Assembly: GCA_023213395.1 (NCBI GenBank)
Contig: CM041465.1
Location: 33,611,741-33,675,740, forward strand
DNA length: 64,000 nucleotides
From: Cycas panzhihuaensis
Taxonomy: Eukaryota > Cycadophyta
Direction: 5' to 3'
Shown here: one piece after another, positions 46,921-58,919 of the stretch
How positions within the stretch are numbered: position 1 is the stretch's first letter
How the letters are laid out: each line of letters starts with the position of its first letter
Program-made: the position numbers and the translations under genes
Notes under the pieces: generated by a model
Told to the model about the DNA's origin: nothing
What the model saw: only the letters and a program-made list of their open reading frames with translations
Database searches by the model: none

Positions 46921-47999
46921 CTACCCAGGGTCCCCAGGTAGATCTTTATGTGCCTCAGGATCCCGTCTCGAAACCAGAACTGGATCTAGGGCCTGATAAC
47001 CAACCACAACCAAACTAGAATCCTTCCCAGGCTCCGACGCCACCGGACTCCTATGCCCTACTTCCAAGCTGACTAATGGATAGTCCGAGGCACCTGCCAT
47101 CGCGCCACCTTGAAGCTGACTTTTCACACTACTGGATGGTTTGAGAACATCGGGCACCTTGCTCGGGGTCCCCACAACTTCCTCGACACCATAAAACTCC
47201 TTACCTAAACTTTCAGATGCTCTTTCTTCGTCATTCGCCATCCCAGGCACTTGAATGTCCTCACTCTGAGGGACCCCTGACATTGAAAGGGAAGATGTCC
47301 CTTGCTCTTATAATTAGCGCACCTGAAACCCTCCGTTTCATAAAATAAGCCTTGGATGATAGATCTATCATTTGACTCAATTTCTACCTCGGCCGGGAAT
47401 TCACCGTCTAGCTTTGCCAGAGCACAAAATTTGGCATTCATCAATCTAGATGTATGCCTTATAGCTGAGTCCCAGGCTAAAAGAGGCCCAATCATTCTGG
47501 CCGCTCCTTTGACCGTCTCCGGGTTCCGAAAATGCAAAGGGAGCCCAGGAAGTTGGACCCACACCGGAGCTTGTTTCACCACAGGAGTTCCCGGGTCGAA
47601 GTCAGGATGCCATTTCTCCAGTGACATAGCCTTCCTTCCAAACATCCAATGGGACTTTAGCAGGATGGGGATCATGTCCTCTTGATTTAAGAATCTAAAA
47701 AGGACGCAACCTTTTAGCAGTGCCATGACTTGGACAGGGTTTCTGGTCTTCCATTTGTTTCTGATCCACTCTCTTATAACATCCAAGCCTGGCCTGGGGC
47801 CCGTAAACCTACCCACCAGGCTATTCTCCCAGTACTGAATAGTTTTTTTGGTTACTTCTTTCGGTATCATGAGTTTATATCTATTTCCAATTTTAACCGG
47901 GATAATGTCTTGTTCTTCATAGTTTCCAGTTCTTACAACATCCATGTAAGATCTCCCCGAGGGAGAGAACTGAGTTTGGTTCTGGTCTGACAGCATCAT
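46921..47999 (-). pseudogene. LINE ORF1 (DUF4283-type nucleic-acid-binding protein)
   Basis: The ATG at 47999 opens MMLSDQNQTQFSPSGRSYMD. The DUF4283-like region runs over LVGRFTGPRPGLDVIREWIR, VLFRFLNQEDM and PVWVQLPGLPLHF. A zinc knuckle CANYKSKGHLPFQC follows, where the second Cys is Tyr. The frame shifts near 47280, and the C-terminal part runs on in another frame to a stop at 46921. Sequence in the same frame beyond that stop still looks coding to about 46740. The protein would coat LINE RNA. Confidence 0.85.
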
Positions 48000-48522
48000 A
48001 TTGATAGCAGAACTAAAAACTTACACAAACTGAAACAAACACAACTAAGACTCATCACAGAACGCAAGTCTACACATATCCATACCCTTAGTCTTTTAGC
48101 GTTTCTGGATAGCCAACCGTATCTGCCCTTTGCAAAGTCTCCTGTAGTGCTGTAACCCTTGGGAAAATCACCCAAACCTTGAGTGGAAGCCTTTCTCTCC
48201 AGTCTTAACGCAACAGCATCAAAGCTATGGCCCTAAGGCTCCTTCCCTTTTACATCTGTCCCCTCCAGGCTGGCAGAGGACCACCACGCCGCTCCCTTTG
48301 AAACCTGCTATGTGCGCCTAACCGAACCCTCGCTCAAGAGATCTCGACTAGCTTCACAGCAACCAGAGCAAAATAAGTGCTCACGCCATCACACTAACCC
48401 TTTTGGGGGGACAACCCCCCCCCCCCTCCTCCAACCTCGTTTCTGGCTAACCCTAGCCACCACACTCGTCTCTGTCCTCACTTCCAGAATTCGCAGTGTC
48501 GCTCCAGTTTGAAGATCAGGTT
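48000..48522 (-). other. LINE 5' untranslated region
   Basis: About 520 bp of GC-rich sequence lie between the insertion edge and the ORF1 start. It contains a run of about 13 C near 48415-48427. An internal promoter is expected here in L1-type elements, but none can be identified by eye. Confidence 0.7.
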
Positions 48523-48536
48523 TATTATTATATATC
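48523..48536. repeat. LINE target-site duplication, right
   Basis: An identical 14-bp copy of 42167-42180, followed by attgggttatataaat as in copy A at 3319. Confidence 0.95.
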
Positions 48537-48841
48537 ATTGGGTTATATAAATAAGAATATTCTTTGAAATATTCTATTTAACATTATAACCTTTATTTCT
48601 AAGGTGGTTAACACAAATTTTTAATACCTTATTATACATTAAAAATAAAGTCTTTATTATAACATTTTAACATAGTTCTAGTAGTGATTTTCATAATATT
48701 AACTAATGAATATATTTTCAATTTTTAATATCCTAATCTCCTTCTTTAAGTTCATTAGTGGTGGTGTTTATTAATGGATTTAAATGTCATTAAAATAATT
48801 TTATTATTAATGGTGATTTTTCTTTTAAATAAGGATAAAAT

Positions 48842-49325
48842 TATTAGAATATATGATATTATCGCATATGAAATATTTTGTTATAATAGGTTTGCATAAA
48901 ATCTCATTCATTAAAAGCATTGAGAGATGTGATATGCATAATTATTCATATAAATATCCAATTGGATGATGAAGAAGCTCAAGAGATATATTAGACTATT
49001 CATGAGAAGATTATTTATATAAATATATATACACATCACTTGAGAAATTAAAAAAGAATTGAGAAAAGAGATGTATTCATTTTGAAGATCATAAAGAAGA
49101 ACTCACAACTCTAATTTCTTGTAGTGGGTTTTTTATGTACAAATCTATTGTCTATCTTGTGGTGAATGATTATTACATGTATGATTTATTTATACTTTAT
49201 GATTCATGTTGATGCTTGATATATTGATCTTTACATACATGATCTATGTGAATTCTTCATGATAATATTAATTAATTATATATATTTTATATACTTCTAT
49301 TGTATATAATGAATACATTTTAATA
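48842..49325 (+). repeat. 5' LTR of the non-autonomous element (copy B)
   Basis: Colinear with 3624-4122, starting tattagaatatatgatatta and ending attttaata. Confidence 0.75.
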
Positions 49326-50888
49326 TGACACCTATGTTAAATTCTAAATTCTATCATGGTGTAGAGCCATGTTGTAAAAGATCTTATGGAATTAGGTAGC
49401 AAGCCTATTGAAATGATTAATGAGCTACTTGAGTTAAGGATAGAGCTAGTATATGAGTCAATATAGGAGCCAATATGAGGTGTGAATTGTTGATTATGCT
49501 AGTTTTATCAATGACATATGATCATGATTCTGGGGTAAGATGAAAGTGATGAAATTCACATACAAGAGTGATGAAGCCATATATAAATGAAACTGCATGA
49601 TGTAGAATAAAAAAAACTGATGTTATATTATTGTTGACTATTGATAAATAAAAAATAAAGTTTCGATTAAAAGTGAATATATAGAATCTCATTTATTATA
49701 TTTTAAGGCTCAAAACAAATAAAAATTCATGATGTAGGATGTATTTAATTTAAAATTGATGTAGAAATCTTTTAACATACATTGGATATAAAAATCCCCC
49801 TTAGTATTAAATATATTTGACTAAGTATAATAGCCAATACTAATTAAATAACATGCTCATTTGATTTATTAAATGCACATTTGAATGAATGAATGATTGA
49901 TGATACCACTTGATATTTAATTGAAGGCCTAAATTTTTTGTTTATTGGAGAGGTAAGTTGATAATTAAATGATATTTTTCACTTATTTACAAGACATGGA
50001 GAATAAGGAGAAGTTTTATATATTATTTTCTTAGCATACCAAATCAGCTATTGAGGTCATCTAACTGATATATGATATGTATTTGTTAGTGAAAAATCTA
50101 ATTTATCATGTATAACAAGAGATATAGAAACACACTCTTTATATTACCTTATTATAACTAACTTGTCTTGTCTAGGTAGTATACTCTACTACAAGAGCTA
50201 GTATATTTAATAATTGATTTGATGATATTTTATTTATTAATTATTAAAAGAAAATTATAAGTATATAAAAATATTGATGAAGGTAGCACATAAGTTATTT
50301 GCTTATATACAAGAGGCAAGATGAATAAAGCTACTCTTATATAACACACAAATTATATTATTATTCTCATATGTAAGAGCGAGAGATTTTATGTTACTCT
50401 TATTTGTTGATGAACCATGTACAAGAAGCATATCTTAGAGAACTAATAATTATAATAGTTGCTTATCCATATATTTTGGTAGATAATTATTGTTTATTTT
50501 TGAGATTGTTCAAATGATATGTTGACAAAGTTGATTGACCATAACTTTGTAGATAAAGATATGAAGCTATTGAAATGACGAGTGAAAGTTATAAAATTGT
50601 AATTGGTTATTTGGTTGATTGATAATTGATATACAAGTATTTTATATGTTAGTTACTTATAGTTAGTCATTGATGAGCACAGATGGTTACATACAGTTTA
50701 CAAGTTAATGCTTACAAGAAACAAGTTTAATATTGACAGATTTATATGTAACAGGTGATATAACATAATATAGATTTGCTACAGATTGGATATAGGTTAT
50801 AGATTCTAGTATATAAGAAAGTAGAAGACATTGAAGACTAAGGATGATAATTAAAGACTTGAATATTTGAGGAATTATTAAGGGGGAT

Positions 50889-51382
50889 TATTAAAATATA
50901 TGATATTATCACATATATAATGTTTAATGTGATACAATAGACCCACATAAAATCTTACTCACAAAAAGTATTTAAACATGTAACATACATAATTATTAAT
51001 ATAAACATCCTATTGGATGATGAAAAGGCTCATGAGAAGATCTTAACCTATTTATAAAGAGATCATTCATATAAATATATACACACACCAATTAAGAACT
51101 TAAAGGAAGGAGATGTATTCATTTTAAAGATTATAAAGAGGAGCTTTAAACTTCAACCTTCTCTTGTAGTTTTTCCCACATTAGATTTTCCACATATAAA
51201 TCTATTGTCTATCTTGTGGTGAATGATTATTATACATTTGATCTGTTTATATTTTATGATTTATATTGATACTTAATATATTGATCTTTATATACATGAT
51301 TTATGTACATTCCTCATGATATGATTTATTGATTATACATATTTGATATACTTCTACTATATATAATGAGTATATTTTAATA
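50889..51382 (+). repeat. 3' LTR of the non-autonomous element (copy B)
   Basis: Colinear with 5687-6180 and preceded by the purine tract ttaagggggat. Confidence 0.75.
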
Positions 51383-51628
51383 TAGTATTAGAGTTAAATT
51401 TTAAATTCTAATTAAAATCATTATTTGGAATATAATTTTATAGGATTTCTTAGAGGATACTTTGATTATTTACATGTATTGTCTCATTAAAGATAGAAAA
51501 CTACTTTCTTATAATGTCTTATTCATCCTATTATAGTTAGTAATAACTCATCTTATGATTAAATATTTCTAGCTAAATGATCTTATAAAGAATTTCTTTT
51601 CTAACTAGTTCTAAGGTTTAAACTAACC
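51383..51628 (+). other. extra leader-like segment outside the 3' LTR (copy B)
   Basis: It starts tagtattagagttaaattt, the counterpart of 6181-6426, and runs to the copia-2 LTR. Its presence in both copies shows that this arrangement predates the duplication. Confidence 0.55.
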
Positions 51629-52036
51629 TAAGTAGAATTAATTTAATTACCGAAAAACACAATAAGATCTTTATTCTCTTATATCCAACAAATATACACT
51701 CATTACATATATTATGAACACAATATGTAAATAAGGATTTGAAATTGGCTCTAATCCAAAATAGTGGTAGATCAAATTAGTTGGTTACTAGTACAAAAGT
51801 TTAGCAGAGTTTTGACTCTCAGCAAATATGTAATCTTCATTATCTCTTCTGAGAACTAGATGGCTGTAGATATGACTTTAATTAATTTATAGAGGGTTCA
51901 ATATCTTTCATATTACAATATAGTGAGTATGGATTAGACCTCACATACTTACATTTTATTAGACTTTATATTACTTAAATCTCATTAGAGAGTTATGAGG
52001 GTAAAGTGGAGTGATGACCCTAAACTAAGAAGTACA
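51629..52036 (-). repeat. copia-2 3' LTR, truncated (copy B)
   Basis: Matches 6427-6874 and 57082-57580. The TG end is missing as in copy A. Boundaries are approximate. Confidence 0.7.
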
Positions 52037-52044
52037 TCATTAAG

Positions 52045-52560
52045 TCATAATTAATTGATACCAAGGTTATGCTGAAACCTTTCAAACATAGGTTTACTAA
52101 GTGCTTTAGTGAATATATCTGTAACCTAGTTTTTAGTTAGTTTGTACACAAGATCAATTTGCTTTATTCTTGCAATTGATATCTTTATTTTGTAAAGTCA
52201 ATAATAATTAATTGGATTCTTTCCTAAAGGTAATTTAATGAGCTCCTAAGTATTATTATTCAAGATGGAATTCATTTCTATAGTATCCTATCACATTTGG
52301 TCCTTGATTGCCTCCTTAAAGGTGGAAGGCTTAGGAGCATTGAGAACTTGTTCTATTAGAGTAAAGTTTGTAGTATTCCTGTACTTTGATTACCTTTTTC
52401 GTTATATAAGAGGTGACAATACATCTTCCATAACTTGAAAATACCACTTTGGAAGTTTCTTAATGACTTTAACTTCAACTTATACATCATCTTGAGATAG
52501 AGGCGGCAATACAAATGTTTTTATGGAAGTAGATCAAGATGTAGGAGGAGAAGATGATGA
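52045..52560 (-). pseudogene. copia-2 RT N-terminus fused to RNase H tail (copy B)
   Basis: It shows the same join as 6875-7330: the start of the RVT_2 region (an APKPSTF-type block) passes into the RNase H C-terminus without the catalytic core. The deletion end points appear the same in both copies. Confidence 0.65.
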
Positions 52561-52659
52561 ACTTAGAATATATGAAGTTGAAGGATCAAAAGAGTCCACA
52601 ATTGATGTAGGAGGAGCTTCTAAAATATCAACACATCGTCTATTAGAAACTATATTTGA

Positions 52660-53480
52660 GGTTAATCCAAGTCTTGATTGTCTTTTACAAATATAACATC
52701 TTGAGATAAATATACCTCTATTCCAATAAGATCATGCACCTTATAAGCTTTATAACTAGGTACATATCCTATGGAGACACACTTTAAGCTTTTATCATCA
52801 AGTTTCCTTCTATTTTCTTTTGTAATATACATATAGGTCATACATTTGAATATTCTAAGGTGTGAGACTATAGCCTTTTATCATGACCAAGCCTCCTTGG
52901 GTGTCATGTTTTTGAGAATTGAAGTCAAGCTCCTATTTATAAGGTAAGAAACAATATAAATAACTTCAACCTGAAATGAATTAGTTATGTTTGTAGTATT
53001 CATTATTACTTTTACCTTGTTTACTAATATTTGATTTATATGTTTAGTAATACTATTTTTCTAAGGAGTACGAGGAGTTGAGAATTGGTATTTAATGCTA
53101 TGTTATTTATAGAAATTAGTAAATTGATTCAATGTATACTTACCTATATTATTTGTATGCAGTATCTTGATTGTCATACTAGATTCATTTTCAACTTCTA
53201 CTTTAAATTCCATGAATCTATCAAAGGCTTCAAACTTGTTCTTCATAAGTTAGACCTAATTTTTTTGAGAATAATTATTAATAAAAGTAATAAAATATAA
53301 ACTACCATTGAATAAAGGCTTAAATATAGGTCCATAAATATCTAAGTGAACTAATCCCAATGGTTTAATTGCACACTAAGATTACTTCAATTGAAATGGT
53401 TCCCTATGCTACTTACGAAATATGCATGCTTTATATAAGTATTTATTCTATTAAAACTCGGGTAACCCATGTACCATTTA
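52660..53480 (-). pseudogene. copia-2 integrase remnant (copy B)
   Basis: Colinear with 7479-8330. The C-terminal KLKVCLHRICT-type and GYVPSYKAYK blocks (about 52735-52800) are recognisable, and the DDE core is decayed by stops. No independent open frame of useful length remains. Confidence 0.65.
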
Positions 53481-53954
53481 AAGTCTAAACATGATATTGA
53501 GGCTCTACATATTTAGATGACCAAAGTATTTATGCCATAATTGATCCTTGGTATACTTTCTAGTGGGTTTCTCCTTATTGTTAGAAGATTCACCCTACAT
53601 TTCAATAGGTGGGTTATCTATAACAATTTACTTTTCTTTATTTATATGAATAGATTACATATTGGCACTTAAGTTTAGATTCTATATAGAAAAAAGTGGC
53701 ATATTATCAAGCTTGTAAAGACCATTATTTTCATGTCCTATGGAAACTACTTATCCATTTGAGTGGTCTAAAATAATGTAGGTTCCTCGGTTGAAGAGTA
53801 TGTCAAAGTTCTACTTATCAATTTGATTAATAAAGAGCAAGTTTTATTTTATACCAGATATGTAAACGAAATTATTTATATGATGACTAATACTTCAATT
53901 TTTTAAGGATATGGGAGTTTTTCTAATCTTGGCTACATCATATACGATATCATT

Positions 53955-54075
53955 ACCAAACCTAACTGTTTGAGTCTGAACAGGTTTGGAGTCTTTCAAA
54001 AGTTCTTCAGTGCTTGTCATATGACAAGTAACACTAGAATTTATGAACTAGGAATCATCTGAATGATGAGAGGAG
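53955..54075 (-). pseudogene. copia-2 protease remnant (copy B only)
   Basis: The minus strand reads FINSSVTCHMTSTEELLKDS, the copia protease signature with D-S-G-A changed to N-S-S-V. This region is replaced by the nested element in copy A, so copy B is the only record of it. Confidence 0.7.
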
Positions 54076-54084
54076 ATAGCAATA

Positions 54085-55106
54085 AAGAACAAGTTTTAGG
54101 AATTTACTTGGGTATTGACCATATAGCCTCCTTACTCTAAAGTCTTGTTGTTGCCTTGAGACTAGTTCTTAGGTTAATTTTGATTCTTTTGTTGTTTACT
54201 TCCTTAACTACAACCTCTATTTTATTATAGATTTTATCCTCCTTATTGTTTAGGATTGTTCTATCAGGGTTGTAGATTAGTTTACCTTTGTTTACATTCA
54301 ATGACAACATACCCGAGTTTACCATAATAGAAGCAGGTAACATTTTATCTTCTCTACTAATTTTTATTCTATTATGGTTGTTGGTTTAAATTCATAGAAC
54401 TAAACTATTGGGTAAGTGGATATTGTTGAGATTGATTCCTCTATTGATTTCTAGCTATGAATGCAGGTATAATATTAGAAGAAGATATTGTTCCTTGATG
54501 GTTCAAGATACCTTCTTCTTTCAATAATAGTTCTTCTAGGGTATTAAAGTCGATGGTAGTAAAGTCATTAAATAATTGGGAGATACAATTATTGTACATG
54601 GAAGGAAGGACATTTACAACACTTTAAATAAGGTCATGGTTAGAAGGAGGAGCTCCAAGAGTAATAAGCTAGTTTCTAGTGACCTTAACTTTAGTCATAT
54701 GTGAAGGAATGAAACCAATAAAGGGTATGGCATATAAGCATATTTTTAGCATAATGGTTATGGAGTCATCTTTCTATTCATAAAGGAAACATATAATATT
54801 CCAAGATTCATGAAAAGTATCTATTATCTTAATATTTTAATCTAGATTATCCTCCAAAACTAAGTGAAGAAAGTATAGAGCTATATTATCTTTAGTTCTA
54901 AGGACAATAAGAGTAATAGGGTCTAGAGGGATCTTATTATTAGGATTAGTTGGGTCAAGAGTGGGAGTAGATTTGTCTATGTCTCTAGATATATAAGACC
55001 AAAAATCATTCATGATTAAGAGGTGTTTGACTTATTTCTTCTAACCTAAAAAGTTATTACTCTTTAATAGTTTAACAATGTTTGAAATTCATACTTATGC
55101 TGCCAT
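54085..55106 (-). pseudogene. copia-2 gag remnant (copy B)
   Basis: The ATG at 55106 is the counterpart of 12710, and the same gag blocks follow with stops. A 68-codon open stretch at 54137-54343 lies in the linker between the zinc-knuckle region and the protease. Confidence 0.7.
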
Positions 55107-57068
55107 TGTGAACTATTTTCCCAGTGGTCTACTTAACTAGGATATTAAAATTTTAATGTCTTTAATGATACTATCAATTATTATTTTGTCTAGTGGAACT
55201 TGCTTATAGATGATAGTTTAAGGGCTCTATATACATCGGTACATGAGCAAGTTAAGCTTGATATACCTTGGTATATGAGTATAGAAGGTTCAACCGCTTC
55301 CTAATAATGTGTATCTACTTGTATCAGATTTATTTCAAATGATAGATCTAGTATGAAGGACTAAAATCAAGGTACTAATCCCCTCTAAGTCTAACTTAGT
55401 CTTTGAACACCAAAGGAAAGGGTTTATATCTCAATACATCACTCAATACACCTTATAGTAAGTTGCCCTTTGGTTTACTTATTTAAATGAATACAACTCA
55501 CATGTGTAAGAGTGATTACTTTAGGGGTCCTAATCGTTCCCCTTATGGGATTAGTAGTTTATGCAATTTAATTTAAAGATTATCTTATTTAATATTTCAA
55601 GATCAAATTCCTTTTCAAGTGGTCTTATTTAAAGATAGGAATATAAATATTTTAATGATCTTGAAGTAGGAGACTTGATTTAAAAATGCAACAAATAAAT
55701 AATAAAAGTATAAAGGAAAGGGTTTAGAGTGCTCAATAAGGAAGGTGCCACTAATAAAAGATGGAAAAATAATCTATCTTCAAACAAGAAAAGCATCTAT
55801 AAACACAAAGTATCACACACTGTTAGCTTTGAAAAAGAGTTAAAAAATGCTCCTCAAATAATAAAAAAATCCTTCGTAATATGCTTATAACTAATAAATC
55901 CCCTTTAATAATATATTTATAGATTTTAATTAATAAAAATGTGCTTTGAAAACATAAAATAAGATGAAAGGAATGGGTTTATATGGCCTACAATATGCCT
56001 AAAATATACTAAATGATCATTTAAGATGAAGTACTCTAAACCAAGATTCTAGTAGTTTAGATAACTTGAAAAATCTACACCTGGTTATAAAGTTATGAGT
56101 AAAACAATCATGTTATATTTCTAAGTTGCATCTAGTCATACTTGGGTTGTCAAATTGTAACTTAGTTGCAGTTTAGGTTGTGCTTGGGTTGTTAAACTAT
56201 GACCTAGTTACACTTCAAGTTATACTTAGTTAGACTTCAGGTCATACATGACCAATTTCTAGAGGGAAGGGGGTCCTGCAAATTTGTAGTAATATTCCAA
56301 TATAATTAAATTTAAAAATAGCTTTGTAAAAAAAACATCATATTAAAAAATTATAACGATGCTCAGGTATTGATCAAAACCCTACTAGTAAAGTTTCTAC
56401 AAAACTTTCAATTGAAATTATTTCAAATTACTTGAATGAGCTGATTGATTGCATTAGCTATTAAGTAGAGTGCCCTAGTAATCATTTTATTGATTTATTT
56501 TCCATGAGTTACAAGATGTGTATGAGTAGAGGAGTGATGATAGAAACATAAATATGATCTTTATGTGAGTAAAGCAAAGATCTAGTGATGGTGATCTTCA
56601 TGCAGAATCAATCAATGGACATAACATACACTCTTTTACGAGTGGTTACAACTTGTTTGGGCATCTCCTCCATTGGTAGGCAATTATTTCTCCTTTTTGG
56701 ATGGCTAAAAACTTTACAAGGATATGCTTGGTTTTATTCCACAATGAATAAGTGGCTCCTCTCACCTACGACTGCCACTTTTATGGCAGGGCTTCGTCCT
56801 TCTCTCCACAAACTATATGGTGTAACTAGAGGTACTGTACACAGGTAGCAAGAGCTAGTGATGGATAAAAATCAAGACAAATAAGAATAGGTCAAACGTG
56901 GTCTAGTTAGCCAGAAATGAGTTTGGCGTATACTTTGAATAGACCCAAATAGGTTTGAGTATTTCTATAAATAAGGTTCTGTTTTTCCCAATGAAATAGA
57001 ACATAACTTCGTCAATGGGTGATAAACCTATAATAGATGAGTGTGTTGGAGAAAGCAAGAGAATACCA
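55107..57068 (-). other. copia-2 leader (copy B)
   Basis: About 1.96 kb are colinear with 12711-14678. The 42-bp tandem repeats start at 56141. An 87-codon plus-strand open frame at 56585-56848 is interrupted by stops in copy A and shows no domain, so I do not call it a gene. Confidence 0.6.
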
Positions 57069-57081
57069 CTCTAATACTGAA

Positions 57082-57580
57082 TGATAGAATTATAATTAAT
57101 CTAATTACTAAAAAACCATAACAAGATCTTTATTTTCTTATATCCAATAAACATAAACATGTCAAATATATTTTGAACACATTCAAATGAACACAATATG
57201 TGAATGGGGATTAGAAATTGACTTTAACCTAAAATAATAACATATCAAATTAGTTGATGATTGATATAAAAATTTGGTAGAGTTTTGACTCTCACCAAAT
57301 ATGCAACCTTCATTTTCTATCCTAAGAGCTAGATGAGTGTAGACATGGACTTAATTTATATAGGGCTCAATGTTTATCATATTACAATACAATGGGTGTG
57401 GATTGAAACTCATATGCTCACATTCCATTAGACGTCATATTACTTAAATCTCATTAGAGTGTTATGAGGCTAAAGTGGGGTTACTACCTTCAACTAAGAA
57501 GTATAATATTAGATTATAACCTAAGTTATAATTTACTAACTTTATATAAGAGTACATGAAGGGGTCATTATATTTTAAGA
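57082..57580 (-). repeat. copia-2 5' LTR (copy B)
   Basis: It begins tgatagaattataattaatc and ends tcattatattttaaga on the plus strand. It is 499 bp, 23 bp longer than the copy-A LTR. The terminal CA of copy A is GA here. The primer-site remnant lies at about 57069-57081. Confidence 0.8.
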
Positions 57581-58369
57581 TAAGCCTGCATGCAAGTCAG
57601 TGGGATTTTATTATATTTATATGTAGTATTTAATATTAGCATGTAGTTATTTTAAAGTACATTTGGAAGTTGAATATGTGGAGTTTCATATACTAAGTAT
57701 ATGAATAGGTATCTTCAACCTATTTGAAGGATGCACCATTATCGTCACAACAATTTCATCTTCAAATTAAGTATTGTAAGGATTAAATTAATAAATGTAG
57801 TATAACAATAGATAAAGCAATGATACAATAAAATTTATAAACAAACTATAAGTATGGATATTAAAATAGAAATGGCCGTATGTCCCTTTAAACATACTTA
57901 TAGAAATGTGGGTTCATTTTCTAGAGATATATTTATGAAAACATAAAGTATAATAAAAACAAACTATAATAAGCATAGATTACTATCAATTTATAAAATT
58001 ATTTGACATATGGAATTAGTTAGTGGCATTTGCATTAATGCTTAAACAACTAAGTGTATTTGTTAATGGGGGGTATGTTAATCCACTTAATTCATGAATG
58101 ATAATATTTTAGTCATAAAAAATACCAAAATAAATGATTATTGCTAAGAAAACATGAATAAACTTACTAAATAAAATCACGTACCTGAACTTACCTTGTA
58201 CATAGTTTGTTATATGATTTTTAAATTGAAATTGCACCATCAAATTAGCTTTAAAATGGTTCGAATGACCAATCAAATTGAAGATTATTAAGCCAAGATT
58301 CTAATACCTTTTTCTGTTCTAAATTATGACTCTAAAAGCTCAAGTTATTATAAAAAGCATACAAGATAC
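57581..58369. other. right part of copy B, no gene
   Basis: It matches 15168-15331 joined to 20629-21259 of copy A, so it shows the sequence before copia-4 inserted. No coding signal is seen. Confidence 0.8.
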
Positions 58370-58904
58370 TGAAAGATGAAATGGAGCAGATACATGTGCT
58401 AGAATCTATTGAGAATCTAGAGAGGACATCAAAATATGAAGGACTATACACTTAGATTAATAAAATGATGTAGTACAACACAAAAGATGATAGGGAGGAA
58501 TATTGCACTTTAACTTAACCTATCATAAACACAAGTATGAAGGAGAATTCATCTCAACACTTCACCTACAAGAGACACTTACAACAGCATAACTCTTACT
58601 CAAAATACTACATACCAAAACATGAGAATAGGGCTCCTTATAAAGGAGTTTGGATTATCAGGATTTCTCCACATGTCGCTGATTAAGACTAAAAGATAAA
58701 TTTGATTAGGACTCTTCTATCTCCAAGGATAAGGATAGAGCCCATAAAAGTTGACTTCTTAGAAGCATATGTGAGAAAAGTCATTACAAGACAAAAGACA
58801 TTTTTATAATCAAACAAATGAACACTTTAAGATAAAGTCCTAAAGTGACAAAAATACTAATACCTAAGGTCAAGACTTAATGCTTAGGAATGAAGGTTCT
58901 AACA
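58370..58904 (-). repeat. copia-3 3' LTR
   Basis: It is 535 bp, with tgaaagatgaaatgg at the left and gaaggttctaaca at the right (TG and CA ends). It is followed by tcccccctgaatgg, whose complement ccattcagggggga is a good purine tract. Confidence 0.8.
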
Positions 58905-58919
58905 TCCCCCCTGAATGGA

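Larger units (their letters stand above)
42181..48522 (-). mobile_element. L1-clade plant LINE, nearly full length
   Basis: This is a 6.3-kb minus-strand insertion with a poly(A) tail (poly(T) at 42181-42191 on the plus strand). It has ORF1 with a DUF4283-type domain and zinc knuckle, and ORF2 with endonuclease, RT, zf-RVT and RNase H. A perfect 14-bp target duplication flanks it, and copy A shows the empty site. It is visibly richer in G and C than the DNA around it, as expected for a younger, less decayed element. Stops and frameshifts make it inactive. Confidence 0.95.
48842..51382 (+). mobile_element. plus-strand non-autonomous LTR retrotransposon, copy B
   Basis: This is the duplicate of 3624-6180, with LTRs at 48842-49325 and 50889-51382. 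The purine tract ttaagggggat lies directly before the second LTR and a tgacacctatgttaaatt site follows the first LTR. No coding capacity is visible in the internal 1.56 kb. A worn primer-site-like tagtattagagtt again follows the second LTR. Confidence 0.75.
51629..57580 (-). mobile_element. copia-2, copy B: copia element with RT core deleted
   Basis: The same element as 6427-15167 without the nested insertion, so the protease region is kept. Order from the right: 5' LTR (57082-57580), primer site, leader with 42-bp repeats, gag (start at 55106), protease, integrase, RT/RNase H join and truncated 3' LTR (51629-52036). It is about 5.95 kb long. Confidence 0.85.
40070..58370 (+). repeat. copy B of the long direct duplication
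   Basis: It is homologous to 1200-21260 in the same orientation. It contains one extra block, the LINE (42181-48522), and lacks the two insertions found in copy A. The homology stops exactly at the first base of the copia-3 LTR, so it probably resumes beyond that element, outside the window. Confidence 0.9.

Noticed and set aside
42465-47990. Many plus-strand open frames of 60-139 codons across the LINE
   Set aside because: They lie opposite ORF1 and ORF2, which show clear domains on the minus strand. They arise from the higher GC content.
56585-56848. 87-codon plus-strand open frame in the copia-2 leader of copy B
   Set aside because: The matching DNA in copy A has stops in the same frame, so the frame is not maintained.
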